Shown piece by piece: positions 41,795-50,166 of a stretch of DNA of 64,000 bases. Source of the DNA: an uncultured Lachnospiraceae bacterium (lineage in GTDB: Bacteria > Bacillota > Clostridia > Lachnospirales > Lachnospiraceae); NCBI GenBank assembly GCA_947631505.1, contig CANRLR010000003.1:79443-143442 (forward strand). The letters run 5' to 3'. The stretch's first letter is position 1. Each line of letters starts with the position of its first letter. The position numbers and the translations under genes were made by a program. The notes beneath the pieces are model-generated. The model saw nothing but the letters and a program-made list of their open reading frames with translations. It did no database searches and had not been told where the DNA came from.

Positions 41795-44233
41795 ATGAAT
41801 ACACCATTATCATGGATTAAAGCTTACGTGCCGGAGCTAGACTGCACGGAGCAGGAATATATGGACGCAATGACGATGTCTGGAACAAAAGTAGAGGGAT
41901 ATGAGAAATTTGACGCAGATTTAGATAAAATCATTGTTGGTAAAATTGAGAAAATAGAAAAGCATCCGGATGCGGATAAATTGGTCGTATGTCAGGTTGC
42001 CATTGATGAAGCGGGAACAACGACACAGATCGTAACCGGGGCTTCCAATGTAAAAGAGGGACAGAAGGTTCCTGTCGTATTGGCTGGCGGACGTGTGGCT
42101 GGCGGCCATGATGGCAAAAAAGTAGAGGGTGGTATTAAAATTAAAAAGGGAAAACTTCGCGGCGTGGAAAGCAACGGTATGATGTGTTCGATTGAAGAAC
42201 TTGGCTCTTCTACCGATTTTTATCCCGATGCACCGGAGGACGGTATCTATATTCTGAGTGACAATCCGTCATATCAAGATGCACCGGTAGGAAGTGATGC
42301 AATCGCACTGTTGGGATTTCATGATGCTAATTTTGAGTATGAGGTAACATCGAACCGTGTGGATTGTTTCGGAGTTATCGGTATTGCCAGAGAGGCAGCC
42401 GCGACCTTTCGCAAACCATTTGTCCCACCGGTCATGAAAGAGGTGGGGAATAGTGAAAAGACAGAGGACTATATTTCAGTAGATGTTCAGGCAGCAGATC
42501 TGTGTTCCCGTTATGTGGCAAGAGTCGTTAAAAATATTAAACTTGCACCGTCGCCGGAGTGGATGCAGAGAAGACTGGCTGCCAGTGGAATCCGTCCGAT
42601 TAATAACATTGTAGATATTACAAATTATGTAATGGAAGAGTATGGACAGCCGATGCACGCATATGATCTGGATACGATTGCCGGGAAAAAGATTGTAGTG
42701 AAACGTGCGGAGGATGGAGAAAAGTTCCAGACACTGGATGGTCAGGAGAGAGAATTGGATTCTTCGGTCCTTATGATCTGTGACGCTGAGAAATCCGTAG
42801 GAATTGCCGGAATAATGGGTGGTGAGAATTCTAAAATCACGGATGATGTAAAGACAATGCTTTTTGAGGCGGCCTGCTTTGACGGAACCAATATTCGTCT
42901 GTCCGGTAAAAAAGTAGGAATGAGAACGGATGCTCAGGCAAAATTTGAAAAGGGACTGGACCCTAATAATACAATGGAAGCGATGAATCGTGCCTGTCAG
43001 TTAATCGAAGAACTGGGAGCCGGTGAAGTGGTTGGCGGCTGTGTGGATGTGTATCCGGAGAAAAAGGAACCGATTGCGGTTTCTTATGATGTGGATAAAA
43101 TTAATGCTCTTCTTGGTATCCATGTATCGGAGGACGAAATGTGTGAATACTGGAGCATGGTAGATCTGGTACCAGATCAAGATAAGAAATGTGTGCTCAT
43201 TCCTACATGGCGGCAGGATGTTCTCCGTTTGGCTGACTTGGCGGAGGAAGTGGCACGTTTCTATGGTTATGATAAGATTCCGACTACACTGCCGAGCGGA
43301 GAGGCAACACAGGGTGGCATATCGTATCAGACAACGATTCAGAATATTGCCAGAAATGTGATAGAACAATTTGGTTTCTCTGAAGGTATGACCTATTCAT
43401 TTGAGAGTCCGAAAGTATTTGATAAATTATTGATACCGGAGAAGGATGAACTTCGGAACGCTATTGAAATTGCGAATCCGCTCGGGGTTGATTATAGTAT
43501 TATGAGAACCTCTCCGTTAAATGGTATGCTCACTTCACTGGCAACGAACTATAGTCACCGTAACAAAGATGTAAGACTGTATGAACTTGCCAATGTTTAT
43601 CTTCCAAAAGCATTGCCATTGACCGAGCTGCCGGAAGAGAGAATGAAGCTCTGCCTCGGTATGTACGGAGCAGGTGATTTCTTTGACATGAAGGGATGTG
43701 CAGAAGCAGTTTTTGAAAAGCTTGGCATCAAAGAAGTGGTAACGTATGAGCCAAAAGAGGATACGCCATTTCTTCATCCGGGACGGAAAGCGGATATAAC
43801 GATTGGGGAAACACCGGCCGGCTATTTAGGAGAAGTGCATCCGGAGGTCGCAGATAATTACAATTTGGGAACAAAGACCTATGTAGCAGTTCTGGATGTA
43901 GAAGTACTTGCGAAAAAGGCTGACTTTGATGTAAAATATAAGGGAGTTGCTAAATTCCCTGCTGTGACGCGGGATATCTCGCTTGTTATGAAAAAGGATG
44001 TTCTGGCAGGACAGGTCGAAGAGGTTATTCGTAAGAACGGCGGGAAATTATTGGAAGCATATCACCTCTTTGATATTTACGAGGGGGATAATATTGGCGC
44101 GGATGAAAAATCCTTGGCATATTCTATCCGATTCCGTGCTAAAGACCGTACCTTGGAAGACAAGGACGTTACGACAGTCATGGATAAAATTCTTAAAAAG
44201 TTGGAATCCTTAGGAGTAGCACTTAGACAGTAG
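41795..44233 (+). CDS. pheT: Phenylalanyl-tRNA synthetase beta subunit
   Basis: 812 residues, full length. An EMAP-like tRNA-binding domain (about 40-150; GKIEKIEKHPDADKLVVCQV), B3/B4 editing domain with RPINNIVDITNYVM and GQPMHAYD (about 265-290), the GIAGIMGGENS segment, a catalytic-like core, and a C-terminal FDX-ACB anticodon-binding domain (about 715-812; KYKGVAKFPAVTRDISLVM). It removes misacylated Tyr-tRNA-Phe. It lies 42 bases after pheS. Confidence 0.97.
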   Translation: MNTPLSWIKAYVPELDCTEQEYMDAMTMSGTKVEGYEKFDADLDKIIVGKIEKIEKHPDADKLVVCQVAIDEAGTTTQIVTGASNVKEGQKVPVVLAGGRVAGGHDGKKVEGGIKIKKGKLRGVESNGMMCSIEELGSSTDFYPDAPEDGIYILSDNPSYQDAPVGSDAIALLGFHDANFEYEVTSNRVDCFGVIGIAREAAATFRKPFVPPVMKEVGNSEKTEDYISVDVQAADLCSRYVARVVKNIKLAPSPEWMQRRLAASGIRPINNIVDITNYVMEEYGQPMHAYDLDTIAGKKIVVKRAEDGEKFQTLDGQERELDSSVLMICDAEKSVGIAGIMGGENSKITDDVKTMLFEAACFDGTNIRLSGKKVGMRTDAQAKFEKGLDPNNTMEAMNRACQLIEELGAGEVVGGCVDVYPEKKEPIAVSYDVDKINALLGIHVSEDEMCEYWSMVDLVPDQDKKCVLIPTWRQDVLRLADLAEEVARFYGYDKIPTTLPSGEATQGGISYQTTIQNIARNVIEQFGFSEGMTYSFESPKVFDKLLIPEKDELRNAIEIANPLGVDYSIMRTSPLNGMLTSLATNYSHRNKDVRLYELANVYLPKALPLTELPEERMKLCLGMYGAGDFFDMKGCAEAVFEKLGIKEVVTYEPKEDTPFLHPGRKADITIGETPAGYLGEVHPEVADNYNLGTKTYVAVLDVEVLAKKADFDVKYKGVAKFPAVTRDISLVMKKDVLAGQVEEVIRKNGGKLLEAYHLFDIYEGDNIGADEKSLAYSIRFRAKDRTLEDKDVTTVMDKILKKLESLGVALRQ

Positions 44234-44244
44234 GAGTGATAGGG

Positions 44245-44730
44245 TTGAAGAAACTGATTAGCAATGTCTTGGCGGTATGTTTTATCTGTTATATGATTTT
44301 GCTTGTGTATTTTTTGTTTTTTAGTGAGGAGTATGGACGTACTGAGCCGTACTCCTCCTATCAATACAATTTACATCTTTTTCATGAATTAAAGAGATAC
44401 TTTTCCTATCGGAACCGGATTGGTGATATGTATTTCCTGATTAATGTCGTCGGAAATGTTGTTGCCTTTATGCCGTTTGGTTTTCTTGTCCCGGTACTGT
44501 ACCGGGAGCAGAGGAAAGATGTAGTCTATCAGGGACATTTTTTCAGGAGTTTTCTGTTCGTATCCATGCTTGGTCTTCTTATGAGCCTTGCGGTGGAGAC
44601 GGTACAGCTTGTAACAAAAGTCGGATGCTTTGATGTGGATGACTTATTTTTAAATACGGTCGGTGTAATGCTTGGTTACATGATATACTTTATATGCAAG
44701 AAACTGATTGGCACCTTTGGCAGGAAATAG
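44245..44730 (+). CDS. VanZ family membrane protein
   Basis: 161 residues with about four membrane helices. The family pattern INVVGNVVAFMPFGFLVPVLY (about 63-83), LAVETVQLVTKVGCFDVDDLFLNTVGVMLGY is present in parts. VanZ proteins are linked to glycopeptide tolerance in Enterococcus, but most homologues have unknown roles. The TTG at 44245 has TAGGAGT eight bases upstream; the GTG at 44236 sits on that site. Confidence 0.85.
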   Translation: MKKLISNVLAVCFICYMILLVYFLFFSEEYGRTEPYSSYQYNLHLFHELKRYFSYRNRIGDMYFLINVVGNVVAFMPFGFLVPVLYREQRKDVVYQGHFFRSFLFVSMLGLLMSLAVETVQLVTKVGCFDVDDLFLNTVGVMLGYMIYFICKKLIGTFGRK

Positions 44731-44753
44731 TTGTACAAAAGGGGGAATGTTCG

Positions 44754-45089
44754 GTGCAGGTTCGATTTGGTAGTCGTAAGAGAATACAATTTACAGATAA
44801 GAAGCATCCCATGCTGGGAATTATCTCTACTATGATTGCGATTGCTGCGTGGATATTAATGGGAGTTCTTTTTTATCTGTCCAGTACGGAGAAGGGAACT
44901 TCCGGTATTATTATAGGTTTTGTAGGGATTTTAGTGCTGATTGCCAGTGCAATTGGATTTCTTATAGCGATTCGCTGTTATAAGAAGGAAGATATATATA
45001 TGACAACTCCAATGACAGGTGCCATTTTGAATGGCTTTTTAGTTGTGCTGTGCCTTCTGCTATATGTGCTGGGGACGGTATCGTATTAG
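44754..45089 (+). CDS. DUF6142 family small membrane protein
   Basis: 111 residues. An N-terminal segment VRFGSRKRIQFTDKKHPMLG precedes three hydrophobic helices (about 20-42, 50-70 and 87-107). The pattern matches small DUF6142 proteins of Lachnospiraceae; function unknown. GTG start with GGGGGAA upstream. It overlaps the convergent AP2-like gene by 4 bases. Confidence 0.65.
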   Translation: MQVRFGSRKRIQFTDKKHPMLGIISTMIAIAAWILMGVLFYLSSTEKGTSGIIIGFVGILVLIASAIGFLIAIRCYKKEDIYMTTPMTGAILNGFLVVLCLLLYVLGTVSY

Positions 45090-45880
45090 TTCCGGGCAGG
45101 CAGATCCATAATCTTTTGAGAAATGCGGATATCCTTATAAAGAGTCCGGTACTCTTTGGTATTGAACTCTTCAATAAAATTAACCGGATACTCCTTTTCA
45201 TATCCTTTTGTAATTAAGATAGAAGCGGCTTTGTTATAGGCAATGGCTGCTTCTATTTCAGTTTGGTAACGGCCCACAATATAATCTCCGTTGATATGGA
45301 TTTTTGTTTCATAATATTGCTGGCTGTTCTTCTCTTTTTTTTGCACACCGTGAAAACGATTAATAATCTCAATATTTTCGTAGCGGAAATCTTTATTGTT
45401 ACCATTGACAAAGCGGTAGTCCCGGTCTGCTACGGCAAAATTCTTAATCCCATAGCGGGAAAGGATATTCACCTGCATACCATAATCTGCAACAAATAAG
45501 TGACCGCCGCGGCGGCTTATAGTTCGGGTAGAATAATAGAATAAATCATCAATATCAAAAGTTAAGTAGTCATCTATACTGAAATAGTAATGAAAAAAAC
45601 GTTTTTCCAGATAGATCGGAGTTTTTATATACATGCCGTTATCCCGAAAATTGACGAGACTTACCCATTTGGAAAATGAGAGCAGGTCTCTTTGTTTCCT
45701 GTAATCTTCCAAAGACAACTCATTTTTACGAAGAAGGGAGTCCGCAATCTGATAGGCCTTGGAGGCTTTCTGTTCGGTAGGGAAGCTGCCAAGACTGATG
45801 TGTTTGCCGGAATACGTAATGGAACTGCGGTAATAAATAGTTCCGTCTTTTTTTCTTGCCTTATAAACGCCGGGTAGCAT
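45086..45880 (-). CDS. AP2-like DNA-binding domain protein with HNH-like segment
   Basis: 264 residues. The start LPGVYKARKKDGTIYYRSSI and SGKHISLGSFPTEQKASKAY (about 1-48) form an AP2/ERF-like three-strand module; a second copy lies at about 180-222 (QKKEKNSQQYYETKIHINGD, VGRYQTEIEAAIAYNKAA). Between them ADRDYRFVNGNNKDFRYENI resembles the H-DGN-NNR-ENL core of HNH endonucleases, but the His is replaced, so cleavage is doubtful. AP2-HNH proteins are usually homing endonucleases; this one may be a domesticated derivative. Stand-alone gene on the minus strand. Confidence 0.6.
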   Translation of the reverse strand: MLPGVYKARKKDGTIYYRSSITYSGKHISLGSFPTEQKASKAYQIADSLLRKNELSLEDYRKQRDLLSFSKWVSLVNFRDNGMYIKTPIYLEKRFFHYYFSIDDYLTFDIDDLFYYSTRTISRRGGHLFVADYGMQVNILSRYGIKNFAVADRDYRFVNGNNKDFRYENIEIINRFHGVQKKEKNSQQYYETKIHINGDYIVGRYQTEIEAAIAYNKAASILITKGYEKEYPVNFIEEFNTKEYRTLYKDIRISQKIMDLPARN

Positions 45881-45976
45881 GGAAATCCTCCCTCCTTTTT
45901 CACAGCTTTATTGTTAATGAGAATACATGATTTGAATCGAATTGTCAATATTTGATTAAAAACTTGAAATAAAATC

Positions 45977-46016
45977 GTAACATTTATGTAATAAATTACA
46001 CAAAATTGCATATACT
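45977..46016 (+). promoter_or_regulatory. Shared motif and sigma-E-like promoter before the first SleB-type gene
   Basis: GTAACATTTATGTAATAA (45977-45994) is repeated exactly, on the other strand, before the second SleB-type gene (49296-49314). It fits the WalR-box layout TGTWAH-N5-TGTWAH except for one base. Overlapping it, GTAATAAAT (45988-45996), 12 bases and CATATACT (46009-46016) match the sigma-E-like spacing and sequence seen before spoIIIAA. Confidence 0.45.
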
Positions 46017-46050
46017 TTCATTAAGAGTATGGGAAAGGAAGGTTGAATTT

Positions 46051-46749
46051 TTGAAAGTATATTGCAAAAAAGGAATCTATTTTGTCTATTTTTTATTCGT
46101 GGCCTCTTTGGCTGTTGGCTGGAAACCGGAGCCGGCGGTAAACCGGTTATTTCTTCTCGCCAAAAGCACGAACGAGGATGTGCAGTCCATGTGTGTCATG
46201 AATGAAAATAAACCGTTGTTTGAACAGGGTGTGGCAGAATCTGCGGAAGAGGACCGGCAGGTAAATGAACAAAATTCTGAATCTGTCCGTCGTCGGGTAA
46301 AAGCGGTAATAAAGAAAGATACTTTTTCAAAAGTGAGAAAAAATGATTCTACGAAAAAGACAAAAGAAGTATTTCATGCCAGTGATAAAAGCAGAGAGAT
46401 ATTAGAACGAATTGTAGAGGCAGAAGCCGGAGATCAGGATGTCAGGGGAAGACGGCTGGTTGCCAATGTCATATTGAATCGTGTCCGTTCCAAAAAATTT
46501 CCCAATACAGTAAAAGGAGTCGTCTTTGCACACCGGCAGTTCTCACCGGTTTCCAATGGCAGTTATTACCATGTGAAAGTGTCAGGCACAACCAAAAAAG
46601 CAGTCAGGCAGGCGCTCAATGGCGTCGATGATTCAAAAGGAGCCCTGTATTTTATGTGGCGGCGTGGTTCGGATTCCGGCAATATCAGCTGGTTCGACCG
46701 GGAGCTTACCAGACTTTTTCGGTATGGATGTCACGAGTTTTTTAAATAA
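46051..46749 (+). CDS. SleB-type cell-wall hydrolase
   Basis: 232 residues. An N-terminal membrane/signal segment (about 5-25) and a basic linker lead to the Hydrolase_2/SleB domain (about 110-232): ILERIVEAEAGDQDVRGRRL with the catalytic-type Glu residues, VANVILNRVRSKKFPNTVKG, and FSPVSNGSYYHV. SleB enzymes are lytic transglycosylases acting on spore cortex; similar proteins also act in vegetative cells. TTG start at 46051 with AAAGGAAGG eight bases upstream. A sigma-E-like promoter would fit a sporulation role. Confidence 0.85.
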   Translation: MKVYCKKGIYFVYFLFVASLAVGWKPEPAVNRLFLLAKSTNEDVQSMCVMNENKPLFEQGVAESAEEDRQVNEQNSESVRRRVKAVIKKDTFSKVRKNDSTKKTKEVFHASDKSREILERIVEAEAGDQDVRGRRLVANVILNRVRSKKFPNTVKGVVFAHRQFSPVSNGSYYHVKVSGTTKKAVRQALNGVDDSKGALYFMWRRGSDSGNISWFDRELTRLFRYGCHEFFK

Positions 46750-46750
46750 C

Positions 46751-46779
46751 TTGTCATTTTGGACTGTTCATGGTATTCT
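46751..46779 (+). promoter_or_regulatory. Promoter of thrC
   Basis: TTGTCA (46751-46756), 17-bp spacer, TATTCT (46774-46779), just after the stop of the SleB-type gene. Confidence 0.55.
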
Positions 46780-46835
46780 TATAGATGACAAATTCGAGTG
46801 AATATGTGAAAACAGAAGTAAAGGATGGTTCAATT

Positions 46836-48320
46836 ATGAGTATCATGTACAAGAGCACAAGAAGCAACAGTGAAAAAGTAACAGCGTCTCAGGCGATATT
46901 AAAGGGCTTGGCAGAGGACGGAGGGTTATTTGTACCAGACCGTATTCCGGCACTGGATGTTTCCTTGGAATCATTGGCGGGACTTTCTTATCAGGAAACG
47001 GCCTATGAGGTCATGAAGTTATTTTTAAGTGACTTTACAGAGGAAGAGCTGAAAGCCTGTATCGCAGGGGCTTATGATGATAAATTTGACACGACAGATA
47101 TTGCACCATTAGTAAAAAAGGACGGAGCCTTTTATTTAGAATTATTTCACGGCAGGACAATTGCCTTTAAGGATATGGCACTTTCCATTCTGCCGTATCT
47201 TATGACTACATCAGCAAAGAAAAATGGAGTAAAAAATGAGATTGTTATTTTGACTGCAACGTCAGGAGATACCGGAAAAGCAGCACTGGCTGGATTTGCC
47301 GATGTGCCGGGGACCAGTATTATTGTTTTTTATCCGAAGGACGGTGTCAGTCCGATTCAGGAAAAGCAGATGCTTACCCAAAAGGGTGAGAATACAAATG
47401 TAGTAGGTATCATCGGTAACTTTGATGATGCCCAGACCGGTGTTAAGAAAATGTTTCATTCTAAGGAGTTAGCAGAGAGGATGGATGCGAAGGGGTATCA
47501 GTTTTCTTCTGCGAACTCGATTAATATCGGACGCTTAGTTCCACAGATCGTTTATTATGTATATGCTTACGGACAGCTTTTAAAGCAGGGGGAAATTACC
47601 TGTGGAGAAACGATACATGTAGTAGTCCCTACGGGAAACTTTGGCAATATTCTGGCTGCTTATTATGCTAAAAATATGGGAATTCCGATTGAGACACTAT
47701 TTTGTGCATCCAATGAGAACAAAGTGTTATATGATTTCTTCCAAACAGGAAAATATGACAGAAAGCGTGAATTTATATTGACCTCCTCTCCTTCTATGGA
47801 TATTTTGATTTCGAGCAACTTGGAGCGTTTGATTTATAAAATTGCGGGAGAGGATGCGGAGCAGACAAAGGCGCTGATGGATTCTCTTACGAGTGAGGGA
47901 GAATATGAAATTACAGAGGAAATGAAAGCACAGCTCGATTGTTTTGCAGGGGGATTTGCAACAGAGGAACAGACTTCAGAGACCATTCGCAAAGTTTATG
48001 ATGCAGCAGATTATATTATGGATACGCATACGGCAGTTGCTTCCAAAGTATATTATGACAAAGCAGCAGAAACAGGAAAGAAAACGGTAATTGCTTCAAC
48101 GGCAAGTCCATATAAATTTACAAGAAGTGTAATGAATGCCATTTATCAGGGAAAATATGATTCCATGTCGGATTTTGAGCTGGTTGATGAATTAAATAAG
48201 ATTTCCGGGGTAAAGGTGCCGGAAGCAATTGAAGAGATCCGTACGGCACCTATCGTGCACGATCTTGTCTGTGATAAAAGTGAAATGCAGAAGATGGTGG
48301 AGAATATTCTCGGATTATAA
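46836..48320 (+). CDS. thrC: Threonine synthase
   Basis: 494 residues. PLP enzyme converting O-phosphohomoserine to threonine. The start YKSTRSNSEKVTASQAILKG and LAEDGGLFVPDRIP, the PLP-lysine segment FHGRTIAFKDMALSILP (about 113-129), TATSGDTGKAALAGF and PTGNFGNILAAYYAKNMGIP are all typical of the long bacterial/fungal form. The ATG at 46836 has AAAGGATGG upstream; the longer frame from 46785 has none. No other threonine genes are adjacent. Confidence 0.95.
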   Translation: MSIMYKSTRSNSEKVTASQAILKGLAEDGGLFVPDRIPALDVSLESLAGLSYQETAYEVMKLFLSDFTEEELKACIAGAYDDKFDTTDIAPLVKKDGAFYLELFHGRTIAFKDMALSILPYLMTTSAKKNGVKNEIVILTATSGDTGKAALAGFADVPGTSIIVFYPKDGVSPIQEKQMLTQKGENTNVVGIIGNFDDAQTGVKKMFHSKELAERMDAKGYQFSSANSINIGRLVPQIVYYVYAYGQLLKQGEITCGETIHVVVPTGNFGNILAAYYAKNMGIPIETLFCASNENKVLYDFFQTGKYDRKREFILTSSPSMDILISSNLERLIYKIAGEDAEQTKALMDSLTSEGEYEITEEMKAQLDCFAGGFATEEQTSETIRKVYDAADYIMDTHTAVASKVYYDKAAETGKKTVIASTASPYKFTRSVMNAIYQGKYDSMSDFELVDELNKISGVKVPEAIEEIRTAPIVHDLVCDKSEMQKMVENILGL

Positions 48321-48324
48321 TGTT

Positions 48325-48403
48325 ACAGATAGAAATCTGTTCAGGCCGGCTATCTTGTTTCTGAGCGAGAACATATAGCCTTATTGCGACAGTCGCTCAG
48401 AAA
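48325..48403 (+). promoter_or_regulatory. Structured leader with mutually exclusive hairpins before hisA
   Basis: ACAGAT-AGAA-ATCTGT (48325-48340) is a local hairpin. GGCTAT (48348-48353) can pair with ATAGCC (48375-48380), while TTTCTGAGCGA (48358-48368) can pair perfectly with TCGCTCAGAAA (48393-48403); the two pairings overlap. The second stem ends two bases before the GAGG ribosome site of hisA. Confidence 0.45.
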
Positions 48404-48414
48404 TGAGGAAACAT

Positions 48415-49191
48415 ATGGAATTTCGCCCATGTATTGATATTCATAACGGTGCTGTGAAGCAAATTGTAGGAGGAAGCCTTACGGACGAAAACAATTATGC
48501 CGACGAAAATTTTGTGTCTGAGATGAGTGCCCGCGACTATGCACTTTTATATAAGAAGAAAGGACTTCGGGGGGGGCATATTATTTTGCTCAATGCAAAA
48601 GACAGTACCTATTATGAGGCAGATTTAAAGCAAGCAGAGGCGGCGTTGAAGGCATGGCAGAATGCATTGCAGATCGGCGGCGGAATAACGGCAGAAAATG
48701 CGGCTGATTTCATTGCCATGGGAGCCAGTCATGTCATAGTGACCTCGTATGTTTTTGAAAATGGAGAGATACGGTTTGACCGTTTGGAAAAATTGAATCA
48801 GGCCGTGGGGAAAGAGCGTCTTGTATTAGATCTGAGCTGTCGAAAAAGGGAGAATCACTACTATATTGTGACAGACCGCTGGCAGAAGTTTACAGAACAG
48901 CCATTGGATGCTATTCTGCTCCGGGAACTGAGTAAATACTGTGATGAATTTTTAGTACATGCCGTTCATGTAGAGGGGACCCGGACGGGTGTGGATGAAG
49001 AACTTTTGGCAATTTTATCAGAAAATTGTCCGGTGCCGGTTACTTATGCCGGTGGAATCGGCTCGCTGGATGATTTAGAAAAGATTTCGGATATCGGAAA
49101 GAATAACGTAAATTTTACGATAGGAAGTGCTTTGGATTTGTTTGGTGGGACATTGAAATTTGATGAAATTGTTACAAAATATAAAAAATAA
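48415..49191 (+). CDS. hisA: HisA-type ProFAR isomerase, eukaryote-like form
   Basis: 258 residues. Isomerises ProFAR to PRFAR in histidine synthesis with a TIM barrel. The start FRPCIDIHNGAVKQIVGGSL and GLRGGHIILLNAKDSTYYEA, LQIGGGITAENAADFIAMGA and VTYAGGIGSLDDL resemble the plant/fungal HIS6 type more than the usual bacterial HisA (about 240 residues, LYPAIDL start). Catalytic Asp residues are present in the first strand and in the central barrel. The ATG at 48415 has GAGG six bases upstream. No other histidine genes are in the window. Confidence 0.85.
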   Translation: MEFRPCIDIHNGAVKQIVGGSLTDENNYADENFVSEMSARDYALLYKKKGLRGGHIILLNAKDSTYYEADLKQAEAALKAWQNALQIGGGITAENAADFIAMGASHVIVTSYVFENGEIRFDRLEKLNQAVGKERLVLDLSCRKRENHYYIVTDRWQKFTEQPLDAILLRELSKYCDEFLVHAVHVEGTRTGVDEELLAILSENCPVPVTYAGGIGSLDDLEKISDIGKNNVNFTIGSALDLFGGTLKFDEIVTKYKK

Positions 49192-49218
49192 TTACAAAAA
49201 AAATGTAGAAAAAACAAC

Positions 49219-49259
49219 GAAAAACCGTCATTTCTCAAAAAGAAATGACGGTTTTTTCT
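49219..49259 (+). terminator. Intrinsic terminator after hisA
   Basis: AAAACCGTCATTTCT pairs perfectly with AGAAATGACGGTTTT around CAAAA, followed by a T-run. Confidence 0.9.
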
Positions 49260-49295
49260 TGTTTGGGGTTGATTTTTCTGAAATATCTGTTACAA

Positions 49296-49314
49296 TTATT
49301 ACATAAATGTTACA
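49296..49314 (-). promoter_or_regulatory. WalR-box-like motif before the second SleB-type gene
   Basis: The minus strand reads TGTAACATTTATGTAATAA, that is TGTAAC-N5-TGTAAT, a full match to the WalR consensus TGTWAH-N5-TGTWAH. WalRK controls cell-wall hydrolases in Firmicutes. Eighteen of these bases recur at 45977-45994 before the other SleB-type gene. Confidence 0.45.
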
Positions 49315-49376
49315 AAAATAAATGCAAAATTATTACAAAAAAATTGAATTTTGCATGTAAGAAATGGAGTGTAATT

Positions 49377-50078
49377 ATGAAGTTCAAGAACTTAGTAGTA
49401 CGAATGATGGCGGTACTTGTACTGGCAGGAGTTGTTTTATCCGGTGCAACACCTTCAAAGGCTGCTGAAGCAACTGAAACTACAGAAACGATAACGAAAC
49501 AGGAAAATAATACGGTACCGGAAACAAATACACAGCCGGAAACAAGTGCAAAGCCGGAAGTAACGGCACAGCCGGAAGCAAGTGCACAGCCGGAATCAAC
49601 AGTGCAGCCGGCGGATTCTTCACAGACGGTCACGAAGAAACCGTCACAGCAGGCAGTGTCGAAGAAGAAAGTAAAAAAGAAAAAAAAATATACGAAAAAA
49701 GAACTGAAAATGATGTCTGCCATTATTTTCTGTGAAGCCGGAAATCAAAGCTATGCCGGAATGCAGGCAGTGGGAATTGTAGTTATGAACCGTAAGAGTT
49801 CTTCCAAATTTCCGAATAGCATACAAAAAGTGTTAAAACAGAGCTATCAGTTTACACCTGTCCGTACCGGAAAATGGTCAAAAGAAATGAAGAAGTACAG
49901 CAAGGGCAAATACAAAAAGGGCGCCAGAGCTAAATGTGTGAAAGCTGCAAAAGCTGCATTGGAGGGACAAAAAACAGTAACGTATAAGGGAAAGAAAATA
50001 AATTTGAAAAAATATCATTTCTTCAGCCAGCATTTGAAAAAAGCAAAACTTCGTATTGGCGGACATGATTTTCGATAA
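49377..50078 (+). CDS. Secreted SleB-type cell-wall hydrolase
   Basis: 233 residues. A signal peptide (about 1-29, ending PSKAA) is followed by a low-complexity linker with repeats of the pattern QPE(A/T)SAQPE (about 35-85), a lysine-rich stretch, and a SleB/Hydrolase_2 domain (about 110-233): KMMSAIIFCEAGNQSYAGMQ, AVGIVVMNRKSSSKFPNSIQ, and QFTPVRTGKW. The Glu in FCEAGN is the expected catalytic residue. It lacks a peptidoglycan-binding domain; the basic linker may serve for wall attachment. Ribosome site TGGAGTG. Confidence 0.85.
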   Translation: MKFKNLVVRMMAVLVLAGVVLSGATPSKAAEATETTETITKQENNTVPETNTQPETSAKPEVTAQPEASAQPESTVQPADSSQTVTKKPSQQAVSKKKVKKKKKYTKKELKMMSAIIFCEAGNQSYAGMQAVGIVVMNRKSSSKFPNSIQKVLKQSYQFTPVRTGKWSKEMKKYSKGKYKKGARAKCVKAAKAALEGQKTVTYKGKKINLKKYHFFSQHLKKAKLRIGGHDFR

Positions 50079-50166
50079 AAAATATGAGTTCAAATAGAAA
50101 ATAGCACTTTTCTAAAAGTCTCCTTTGTGGTATCATAGAATAAGATATGCGAAGGAGGCTTTCATT

